A DNA stretch of 46,712 nucleotides from Muribaculaceae bacterium (GTDB lineage Bacteria > Bacteroidota > Bacteroidia > Bacteroidales > Muribaculaceae), in the NCBI GenBank assembly GCA_022509045.1, contig JAFLTZ010000006.1:1-46712 (forward strand). Direction: 5' to 3'. A program made the position numbers and the translations under genes. Shown here piece by piece: positions 17,515 through 24,643 of the stretch; the stretch's first letter is position 1, and every line of letters starts with the position of its first letter. The notes under the pieces are model-generated. The model saw nothing but the letters and a program-made list of their open reading frames with translations, had not been told where the DNA came from and made no database searches.

Positions 17515-18843
17515 ATGGCAAAAACAAACGTAAAAAAAGCTGAAGGTAAATTAGGTGTTTTAGTGGTGGGACTTGGTGCCGTTACCACTACTTTCATGAC
17601 CGGTGTGCTTATGGTTCGTAAAGGTTTGGCAAAACCGGTAGGATCTATGACTCAGTACGATAAAATTCGTGTTGGCAAAGGCGCTGACAAAAAATATCTC
17701 AAATATGAGGACATCGTTTCAATTGCAAAATTAGATGATATCGTATTTGGTGCATGGGATGTTTATCCTGAAAATGCATATCAATCGGCTATCAATGCAG
17801 AAGTTTTGAAAGAAAAAGATATCAATCCGGTTAAAGATGAGTTGGAAAAAATCGTTCCGATGAAAGCCGCTTTTGATAAAAATTATGCAAAACGTCTTAC
17901 AGGTAACAACGTTAAAAACGTTAAGGACCGTTGGGATATGGTTGAACAACTCCGTGAGGATATTCGCAAATTCAAAAAAGAAACAGGAGTCAATCGCGTG
18001 GTAGTTCTTTGGGCAGCATCAACAGAAATATATGTTCCTGTTGATGAAAAGATACATGGCACTCTTGCTGCTCTCGAGGCTGCAATGAAAGCTGATGATA
18101 AAGAACATATAGCTCCTTCAATGTGTTATGCGTATGCAGCATTGTCGGAAGGTTGTCCATTTATCATGGGTGCTCCTAACACAACTGTTGATATCCCGGC
18201 TATGTGGGAGCTTGCAGAAAAGACACAAATGCCTATTGCAGGTAAAGATTTCAAGACAGGTCAGACTCTTGTTAAATCAGGTTTCGCTCCGATTATTGGA
18301 ACTCGTTGCCTCGGCTTGAGCGGTTGGTTCTCAACTAACATCCTCGGTAATCGTGACGGTCTTGTACTTGACGAACCGGCTAATTTCCATACCAAAGAAG
18401 TAAGTAAACTTTCTACTCTCGAAAGTATTCTTGTTCCGGAAGAACAACCGGATTTATATGGTCATGGCAATGATGAAGATACTCAATATTATCACAAAGT
18501 GCGTATCAACTATTATCCGCCGCGCAATGATAATAAAGAAGGTTGGGACAATATTGATATATTCGGTTGGATGGGTTATCCTATGCAAATCAAGATTAAT
18601 TTCCTTTGTCGTGACTCAATTCTCGCTGCACCTTTGTGTCTTGACTTGGTACTCCTCAGCGACCTTGCTGCACGTGCCGGTCGTTATGGTACACAACGTT
18701 TCTTGAGTTTCTTCCTCAAGAGCCCGATGCATGACTACACGAAGGGTGAAGTTCCGGTAAATCATCTGTTCCAGCAATATGTAATGCTCAAAAATGCTAT
18801 CCGCGAAATGGGTGGTTACGAAGCTGACGAAGAAATTGACTAA
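17515..18843 (+). CDS. ino1: myo-inositol-1(3)-phosphate synthase
   Basis: Converts glucose-6-phosphate to inositol-3-phosphate with NAD as a recycled cofactor, the first step of inositol synthesis. It is 442 aa. The N-terminal Rossmann motif VVGLGAVTTTF (residues 17-27) binds NAD. Further family segments are GAPNTTVDIPA, AGKDFKTGQTLVKSG, LSGWFSTNILGNRDG and SPMHDYTKGEVP. It has a promoter of its own and is closed by a terminator at 18872. Bacteroidota carry this enzyme to make inositol phospholipids and inositol sphingolipids. The start ATG follows an A-rich leader with no Shine-Dalgarno. Confidence 0.95.
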   Translation: MAKTNVKKAEGKLGVLVVGLGAVTTTFMTGVLMVRKGLAKPVGSMTQYDKIRVGKGADKKYLKYEDIVSIAKLDDIVFGAWDVYPENAYQSAINAEVLKEKDINPVKDELEKIVPMKAAFDKNYAKRLTGNNVKNVKDRWDMVEQLREDIRKFKKETGVNRVVVLWAASTEIYVPVDEKIHGTLAALEAAMKADDKEHIAPSMCYAYAALSEGCPFIMGAPNTTVDIPAMWELAEKTQMPIAGKDFKTGQTLVKSGFAPIIGTRCLGLSGWFSTNILGNRDGLVLDEPANFHTKEVSKLSTLESILVPEEQPDLYGHGNDEDTQYYHKVRINYYPPRNDNKEGWDNIDIFGWMGYPMQIKINFLCRDSILAAPLCLDLVLLSDLAARAGRYGTQRFLSFFLKSPMHDYTKGEVPVNHLFQQYVMLKNAIREMGGYEADEEID

Positions 18844-18871
18844 TCAAATAGAATTAGATAGAATCAATCAG

Positions 18872-18908
18872 AGAGGCTGTAATGGTTTTTTCCGTTGCAG
18901 CCTCTTTA
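18872..18908 (+). terminator. Terminator after inositol-phosphate synthase
   Basis: AGAGGCTGTAATGG (18872-18885) pairs with CCGTTGCAGCCTCT (18892-18905) over 14 positions, two of them G-U, with a loop of six T. Only a short T-run follows, and the next ORF starts 13 bases later without a visible promoter, so some readthrough is likely. Confidence 0.7.
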
Positions 18909-18920
18909 TAACATTTCTAT

Positions 18921-19856
18921 ATGAGGCAAAATAAAGATACCGGTACAGCGAAACAAGATGCCACTTTCGATAGCAATCTTTGCAAGCGGTGGTTGTCGGG
19001 AATACCGTATGAAGTGGCTTTTTGGCGGAGTTATTATCGCAATAAAAAGTCTCGCGACCGGCTTATGGGGTGGTCTCAATATAAACAGGAATGTCAACTT
19101 GATAAATTTGATATAGCCTCGTATATATGTTCTCTTGATCATGTCCCCGTAATTGCAGATGTAGGATGTGCGTTGAGTTATATTTTTGGAAATACTTTCG
19201 GCGGGAAAGAATATCCGGTAATTTATGTCGATCCACTGGCATCATTCTACAATAAGATTCTTGATGATTGCTCTCTCGATTTTCCTCGTATCACTTTTGG
19301 AATGGGTGAGACTCTGAGTCTGCATTTCGCAAAAAATTCGGTGTCGTTTTTTCATATGCGTAATGCGCTTGACCACAGTGTGTGCCCTATAATGATTATA
19401 TGGCAGGCGTTGATTTGTCTTCGTCAAGGAGGGGTTCTGTATCTTAACCATAAACCCAACGAAGCTGAACATGAGGGTTATATCGGTTTTCATCAGTATA
19501 ATATTGATTGTAATGACGGAAAACTGATAATATGGAACCGGAATGAAAGTATTGATGTTGGGAATATTCTTTCCGGGTATGCCGAAGTCGAAGCCTCGGT
19601 AACTGATGAGGGGAGAATTGTAGGGATTATACGTAAAAAGGCAGAGCTCCCCGAGAATCACGAAGCTGTTATAGAAAGTAATAAATATGCAGCGGGAATG
19701 CTTCAGACAACGATTGCATATTTTCATTCTTTTGAAAATTCGCTGTCATATCAGTGGCGACGTGCAATATTTACCATTATGCATGCTACTATGCGATTAT
19801 TGCCAATGCGTATTGTGAATAAATTAAAACAGTGTTTCTTGCTCAAGGGTGAATAA
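18921..19856 (+). CDS. Putative SAM-dependent methyltransferase
   Basis: 311 aa, no signal peptide. Residues about 70-200 show the class I methyltransferase layout: VPVIADVGCALSYIFG as motif I, an acidic strand end in VIYVDPLAS, MGETLSLHFAKNSVSFFHMRNALDH as the motif IV region, and QALICLRQGGVLYLNHKP as motif V/VI. The arrangement resembles Methyltransf_11 proteins. The substrate is unknown. The gene starts right behind the terminator of the inositol-phosphate synthase gene and may be expressed by readthrough, which would tie it to inositol-lipid synthesis only loosely. The C-terminus has a hydrophobic, basic helix that could contact membrane. Confidence 0.6.
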   Translation: MRQNKDTGTAKQDATFDSNLCKRWLSGIPYEVAFWRSYYRNKKSRDRLMGWSQYKQECQLDKFDIASYICSLDHVPVIADVGCALSYIFGNTFGGKEYPVIYVDPLASFYNKILDDCSLDFPRITFGMGETLSLHFAKNSVSFFHMRNALDHSVCPIMIIWQALICLRQGGVLYLNHKPNEAEHEGYIGFHQYNIDCNDGKLIIWNRNESIDVGNILSGYAEVEASVTDEGRIVGIIRKKAELPENHEAVIESNKYAAGMLQTTIAYFHSFENSLSYQWRRAIFTIMHATMRLLPMRIVNKLKQCFLLKGE

Positions 19857-19893
19857 AGCGGTAAACCTGTTGAATTGCTGCTATGGAATAAAA

Positions 19894-19924
19894 AAACGGT
19901 AACCGAATTTTACGATTACCGTTT
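19894..19924. terminator. Bidirectional terminator
   Basis: AAACGGTAA (19894-19902) pairs perfectly with TTACCGTTT (19916-19924). A-run on the left and T-rich sequence on the right let it end both the plus-strand methyltransferase gene and the minus-strand TPR gene. Confidence 0.75.
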
Positions 19925-19951
19925 CTTATTTTAAACAACTAAAAATTATAA

Positions 19952-20632
19952 TTATTCTACGCGAGCTTTAGCGCGAGCAATATATTGGTCGATGCTCACG
20001 TTATAAAACATTTCAAATTTGGGATATTTAGCTTTGATGGTTTCGTATGTTTCAAGTGCAGCTTTATAGTTGCCTTGTTCGGTAAGTACATTAGCCTTTT
20101 TAAGCATAAACACCGGAGTGTAAAGCGAATTGCTGTTGCTCGCAGAGATAGCTTTGTCGTATTGAGCTACAGCCTTATCATATTGCTGAAGGTTTACGTA
20201 GCAATCAGCTGCAAGAGATTTAGCGGCTGCATTTACAACGTCATCACTGAAATCGGCCTTGTTGGCATAATTCAGAGCTTCTTCGTATTTACCTTGTCTG
20301 TAAAGAGCAATAGCCGATTCGAGTGCAGCACGATGAGCGGGTGCTCCACTTTCGTTATTGGCAATCTCCATATATTGAGCAAGTGCAATGCTGTCGTTGC
20401 CTACAACCATTTCTATATCTGCTTTAGAGATTGCGTTAGCAGCCTGTTGCTTTCCGGGTTGATAGATTAAATAATAGAATCCTAAAGTTATAGCAGCAAT
20501 GGCGATGATAGCTAACACTACCCATAGGATGGTTTTTTTGTTATTTTCCACATGCTGTTCCACAGATGTGAGCGTTTCATTGAGGTCGTCGATTGATGTA
20601 CGAGTCTCTACATTGTTTTTGTTTTTAGCCAT
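19952..20632 (-). CDS. Inner-membrane anchored TPR protein, YfgM-like
   Basis: 226 aa. A short charged cytoplasmic N-terminus (about 1-33) is followed by one membrane helix (about 35-56, ILWVVLAIIAIAAITLGFYY). The rest is periplasmic with tetratricopeptide repeats, for instance ALYRQGKYEEALNYANKA, YVNLQQYDKAVAQYDKA and LTEQGNYKAALETYETI. The layout matches YfgM/TPR_21 proteins, which assist chaperones near the Sec translocon, but it could be another TPR scaffold. It has its own promoter at 20685-20716. Confidence 0.8.
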   Translation of the reverse strand: MAKNKNNVETRTSIDDLNETLTSVEQHVENNKKTILWVVLAIIAIAAITLGFYYLIYQPGKQQAANAISKADIEMVVGNDSIALAQYMEIANNESGAPAHRAALESAIALYRQGKYEEALNYANKADFSDDVVNAAAKSLAADCYVNLQQYDKAVAQYDKAISASNSNSLYTPVFMLKKANVLTEQGNYKAALETYETIKAKYPKFEMFYNVSIDQYIARAKARVE

Positions 20633-20684
20633 AATCGTATAAGAAAATGTATAGATTTTATTAATGTTTTAGCATTTAGAGATG

Positions 20685-20716
20685 CAAAAGTAATTGTTTT
20701 ATGTGAGTATAGCAAT
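20685..20716 (-). promoter_or_regulatory. Promoter of the TPR gene
   Basis: Minus strand: ATTG (20713-20716), a 20-base spacer, then TACTTTTG (20685-20692), a full -7 consensus. The start point would be near 20678, about 45 bases before the ATG. No equally good plus-strand promoter for cysK was found in this divergent region. Confidence 0.7.
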
Positions 20717-20821
20717 TTTATGGCCTATTTTTTGCGAATATGGTGTATAAAATCTTAATATTTCACAATAGAAGAAAGGGAGTAACGTTAAAAGAAATAG
20801 TATGTTAAATGTTAAAATAGT

Positions 20822-21766
20822 GTGGCAAAGATGAAAATAGCAAAATCAGTAACTGAGCTTATTGGTGCAACACCGTTGTTGCAGTTGGATAATTTATCAA
20901 AAGCCGAGAACTTAAAAGGGATTGTAATAGCAAAATTAGAATATTTCAATCCGGCAGGCAGCGTAAAAGACCGTGTGGCACTTTCGATGATAGAAGATGC
21001 CGAAAAATCAGGAAAATTAAAGCCGGGTGCGACATTGATTGAACCTACAAGCGGGAATACCGGTGTGGGGCTCGCGTTTATTGCAGCAGCAAGGGGGTAT
21101 AAGCTGATTTTGACGATGCCTGAAACAATGAGTATTGAACGCCGTAAACTCGTTGCCGCATATGGTGCAACGGTAGAACTTACCCCCGGATCCAAGGGCA
21201 TGAAAGGTGCAATAGAGAAAGCTGAAGAATTACATCAAAATATCCCCGGTTCTGTGATATTAGGGCAGTTTGTAAATCCTGCTAATCCGGCGGTGCATTA
21301 TCGCACTACGGCTGAAGAAATATTGCGTGATACAGATGGAAATGTGGATATATTGGTAGGCGGTGTGGGAACCGGTGGGACAATTAGCGGCACGGGTAAA
21401 CGTCTGAAAGAAGTGCTGAAAGATGTTAAGGTTGTGGCAGTGGAACCGGCTACATCTGCCGTGTTATCGGGTGAACCGGCAGGAAAGCATGGTATCCAGG
21501 GTATAGGAGCCGGTTTTATCCCTGAAACATACAATGAAAGCGTTGTTGATGAAATTATTACTGTATCAACAGAAGAAGCATACGAATATGCTCGAAAGAT
21601 GGCTGCAACTGAAGGTGTTCTTGTGGGAATATCGTCGGGGGCTGCTCTTGCTGTGGCTGTTAAGCTTGCAAAAAAGAATGAAAATGCAAATAAAAATATA
21701 GTGGTGGTGTTGCCGGATACGGGTGAAAGATATTTATCAACTGACTTGTTCACAGTAGGACAATAA
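20822..21766 (+). CDS. cysK: Cysteine synthase A (O-acetylserine sulfhydrylase)
   Basis: A PLP enzyme (fold type II) that makes cysteine from O-acetylserine and sulfide. It is 314 aa from GTG 20822; ATG 20831 is an equally possible start that removes three residues (the GTG gives an MAK N-terminus common in the family). The PLP lysine is K49 in NPAGSVKDR. Other motifs are EPTSGNTGVGLAF, the phosphate-binding GVGTGGTISGTG, KHGIQGIGAGFIP and SGAALAVA. It ends 35 bases before the convergent miaA stop, with no clear terminator between. Confidence 0.95.
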   Translation: MAKMKIAKSVTELIGATPLLQLDNLSKAENLKGIVIAKLEYFNPAGSVKDRVALSMIEDAEKSGKLKPGATLIEPTSGNTGVGLAFIAAARGYKLILTMPETMSIERRKLVAAYGATVELTPGSKGMKGAIEKAEELHQNIPGSVILGQFVNPANPAVHYRTTAEEILRDTDGNVDILVGGVGTGGTISGTGKRLKEVLKDVKVVAVEPATSAVLSGEPAGKHGIQGIGAGFIPETYNESVVDEIITVSTEEAYEYARKMAATEGVLVGISSGAALAVAVKLAKKNENANKNIVVVLPDTGERYLSTDLFTVGQ

Positions 21767-21801
21767 TAGTAAACCGTATTATTGTAAGGTTCGTTACGAT
21801 G

Positions 21802-22683
21802 CTATAATTCGATATAGTCATCGGGAGCTTTCCATATTATAGAGGTGTCTTTTGCATGCCATGTGAGTTGTTTTTTTGCATATACGCGTGTGTTCTTTTT
21901 TATTCGCTCTACAGCTGTGTGAAAATCCATTTTGCCATCAAAGTAGGCAAACATCTCTTTAATTCCGACGGTGTTCAGTGAGTTGAGGTGTCGCAACGGA
22001 AACACTGAGCGAGCTTCAGCTTCAAGTCCTGCGTCCACCATCTTATCAACGCGATGGTTGATGCGTTCAAACAGTTGTGTGCGAGGGAGAGTCAAGCCTA
22101 TCTTTAGTATCTCAAAATCTCTATTTTTTCGTGTTCCGGTGCGCAGTGAAGTATATGTAGAGCATGATTGTCGGCATATCTCAATGGCGTGAACAATGCG
22201 TTTGGTATTATTGACATCAACTATTGCATAGTATTCGGGGTCAATTTTTTTAAGTTCTTGTTTGAGAAAATCGACTCCGTATGTATCAAGATCGTGCGCT
22301 ACAGCTTCACGAACATCAGGAGAAATGGTTGGAATATTGTCGATACCGTTGCAAACGGCATCAACGTAAAGCATCGAACCACCGCAAAGCACAACATTGT
22401 CGTGCTGCTCAAAGAGATTGCCGATAAGAGCAATAGCATCTTCTTCAAATTGAGCTGCACTATAGTATTCATCGAGGTTGAGAATTTCGACAAAGTGATG
22501 TTTGGCGGTAGCGCGTTCTTCATGAGTAGGCACTGCAGTGCATATCGGAATACCGCGATATATCTGGCGAGAGTCGGCTGATATTATTTCAGTATTCAGT
22601 CGTTGCGCTATTTCAATAGCTCTCGCAGTTTTACCCACGCCGGTGGGTCCGGTAATGACAATGAGCCTTTTTTTAGAATCCAT
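21802..22683 (-). CDS. miaA: tRNA dimethylallyltransferase MiaA
   Basis: Transfers a dimethylallyl group to A37 of tRNAs that read UNN codons, the first step of ms2i6A. It is 293 aa. It has the P-loop GPTGVGKT at residues 12-19, ISADSRQIYRG with the catalytic Asp, the HHFVEI substrate segment, LCGGSMLYVDAV and the C-terminal KKNTRVYAKKQLTWH. It lies 29 bases downstream of the C69 dipeptidase gene on the same strand, so the two are probably co-transcribed. Confidence 0.96.
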   Translation of the reverse strand: MDSKKRLIVITGPTGVGKTARAIEIAQRLNTEIISADSRQIYRGIPICTAVPTHEERATAKHHFVEILNLDEYYSAAQFEEDAIALIGNLFEQHDNVVLCGGSMLYVDAVCNGIDNIPTISPDVREAVAHDLDTYGVDFLKQELKKIDPEYYAIVDVNNTKRIVHAIEICRQSCSTYTSLRTGTRKNRDFEILKIGLTLPRTQLFERINHRVDKMVDAGLEAEARSVFPLRHLNSLNTVGIKEMFAYFDGKMDFHTAVERIKKNTRVYAKKQLTWHAKDTSIIWKAPDDYIEL

Positions 22684-22712
22684 TGGCGTGGGTGTGTCCT
22701 GTGAGATTGGAA

Positions 22713-24377
22713 TTATTTGGGGTCTTTAACCTCTTTTACACGGAAATGATTGCCGGTTTCTTTTACGATATTGCGGTAATATTTGTTATCGTACCCCGGC
22801 CATTTCGGCTTGGCAGGATTGCCGTCCTTACTTTTAGCGAAGCCATTTTCGTCCTCAACTTTCACATTGCCATCAAGATATTTTACTAAAAGGTATTCTC
22901 CGAGGGCTTTATAATCTTTTGTGGCTTTTTCAGCTTGTTCCACTGAATAGTCATTGAGATATTTTGCGGCATCTTTTGGCGATGTTTTGTACAGTTGTAA
23001 CGCTTTTGCTTCAATTTCAGGTTGGTTAAGGCTTAAAGCGCCTTCAATTCTTTTTTGCACTTTTTCAATATCGGCAAACATCAGAGAGTAGTATCTGTCG
23101 TAGGCTTGATTGGCAACAAAGTTGTTTACCCAAAAAGCTGATTCCCAGTTAAGAGTAAGCAGATCGGCAGTTCCCACAGCATAACTGTGTGGAATTTCTG
23201 TCATAGAGCAGTACATTGGAATGAACACTGTTGTAGCGGCATCGTCAACACCAAACCAAAGAATACCGCCAATTTCGTTAGGAAGCCAATTGCGCACTTG
23301 TCCTACGAATACAAACGCGGTTTGTTGGGTGGCAATGGCACGTTCATGAGTATAGGTAATACCATCCACATCGTATGTGAGCGGGCGGAAACGATAAGGT
23401 GAATTCCACGGGCCGGCGCCTACGTCTTTTGTCATATCGAATGGTGTGTTCTCAAAATGGTCGCGCATACCCGCTTTGAGGTCGTCAACGGTGAGCTTAC
23501 GGTTTGGCTTTACATATAATGGGAGAATTTCAGCAGTGATGTCGCCGTCGCACCAGTTGAAATAGCGCTCCATGCCGTCGGCATACATGTTGTAATAAGC
23601 CCAAACCCGAGCATCACATCCACGGAGTGAGCTATAGTCCCAATCACCGAAAGCGAACGAGAAACTGAAATCGGCATCATTGTCACCGGAATAATATCCG
23701 TTCTTGCGAGCCCAAGAGATAAGATCGGGGCAATAGATGCAGTTTTCAGGGTCGTTAAGTGGGAATTTGTGAATACGAGAGTGGTTGGCATGTCCTGAAA
23801 TACAGTCATCGGGAATGCGTACTGCCACCCACAGCGCACCTTTTTCTTTCGGGCCGCGTCCCACCATTTCCATTACCCACACTTCATTAGGGTCGGCAAT
23901 GGAGAATGATTCACCACTGGAACAGTAACCGTGTTCGGCTACGAGGTCAGTCATTACTTTTATTGCTTCACGCGCGGTCTTTGCACGTTGCAATGTAATA
24001 TAAATAAGAGAGCCGTAATCTATAATGCCGTCGCGGTTTATCAGTTCATGACGTCCGCCGAAAGTGCTTTCGGCAATTAAGAGTTGGTGCTCGTTCATAT
24101 TGCCTACCACGGAATATGTGTGTGCTGCTTCCGGAATATAACCGCGATGTTCGTGGGAATCCCATTCGCGCACTTCGCGCATTGAGCCTTTTTTGTGGTC
24201 TGCAGCCGGATAATAATAGAGCTCGCCGTAAAGTTGGTGTGAATCGGCTGCGTAAGTTACCATGACAGACCCATCGGAAGTTGCTCCCTTCCCGGCTATC
24301 AAGTTGGTGCATGCGTTTGCATCATTGTAGTGCAAAGCAGATGTCATCAAGATTGCTAAGAATATGTACTTTTTCAT
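22713..24377 (-). CDS. Secreted C69-family dipeptidase (PepD-like)
   Basis: An Ntn-hydrolase peptidase, 554 aa from the ATG whose first base is 24377; the open frame reaches 24416, but the 13 extra residues precede a clear signal peptide and are implausible. The signal (MKKYIFLAIL onward) ends in NANA-type sequence directly before Cys23. In family C69 that Cys becomes the N-terminal nucleophile after processing (CTNLIAGKGATSDGS). Conserved blocks include ESTFGGRHEL, WVMEMVGRGPKEKGALWVA and the GCDARVWAYYNMY segment. It acts in the periplasm or outside on dipeptides. Promoter at 24405-24436. Confidence 0.88.
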   Translation of the reverse strand: MKKYIFLAILMTSALHYNDANACTNLIAGKGATSDGSVMVTYAADSHQLYGELYYYPAADHKKGSMREVREWDSHEHRGYIPEAAHTYSVVGNMNEHQLLIAESTFGGRHELINRDGIIDYGSLIYITLQRAKTAREAIKVMTDLVAEHGYCSSGESFSIADPNEVWVMEMVGRGPKEKGALWVAVRIPDDCISGHANHSRIHKFPLNDPENCIYCPDLISWARKNGYYSGDNDADFSFSFAFGDWDYSSLRGCDARVWAYYNMYADGMERYFNWCDGDITAEILPLYVKPNRKLTVDDLKAGMRDHFENTPFDMTKDVGAGPWNSPYRFRPLTYDVDGITYTHERAIATQQTAFVFVGQVRNWLPNEIGGILWFGVDDAATTVFIPMYCSMTEIPHSYAVGTADLLTLNWESAFWVNNFVANQAYDRYYSLMFADIEKVQKRIEGALSLNQPEIEAKALQLYKTSPKDAAKYLNDYSVEQAEKATKDYKALGEYLLVKYLDGNVKVEDENGFAKSKDGNPAKPKWPGYDNKYYRNIVKETGNHFRVKEVKDPK

Positions 24378-24404
24378 CGTTAAGTATATTAATTGAACAT
24401 GGTA

Positions 24405-24436
24405 CGAAGTTAGCAAATAATCTTATGAATAGCAAA
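24405..24436 (-). promoter_or_regulatory. Promoter of the C69 dipeptidase-miaA pair
   Basis: Minus strand: TTTG (24433-24436), a 20-base spacer, TAACTTCG (24405-24412). The -7 variant TAnnTTCG is the same as that proposed for panB. The 5' UTR would be about 20 bases. Confidence 0.6.
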
Positions 24437-24579
24437 AATGAGCGTTTTTTTGTGTTATGCAAGAATTGGCGATGTACAAATTTATCGATTTGATATCGTA
24501 TGCTGAACGAATCATATTAAATTTACAAAAAATGCTATTTTTTCTTGTAAAAGTTAGATAATGTTAAAATAAAATGCAT

Positions 24580-24587
24580 TACCTTTA
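24580..24587 (+). promoter_or_regulatory. Possible -7 box for the DUF4493 lipoprotein array
   Basis: TACCTTTA differs from TAnnTTTG only in the last base and lies 57 bases before the first lipoprotein ATG. No TTG sits at the usual distance, so the promoter may be weak or need an activator. Confidence 0.35.
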
Positions 24588-24643
24588 CCGTGCGAATGTG
24601 TTTATTTCGCTCAAAATGAAAAAAATATTAACAATAATAGGTT

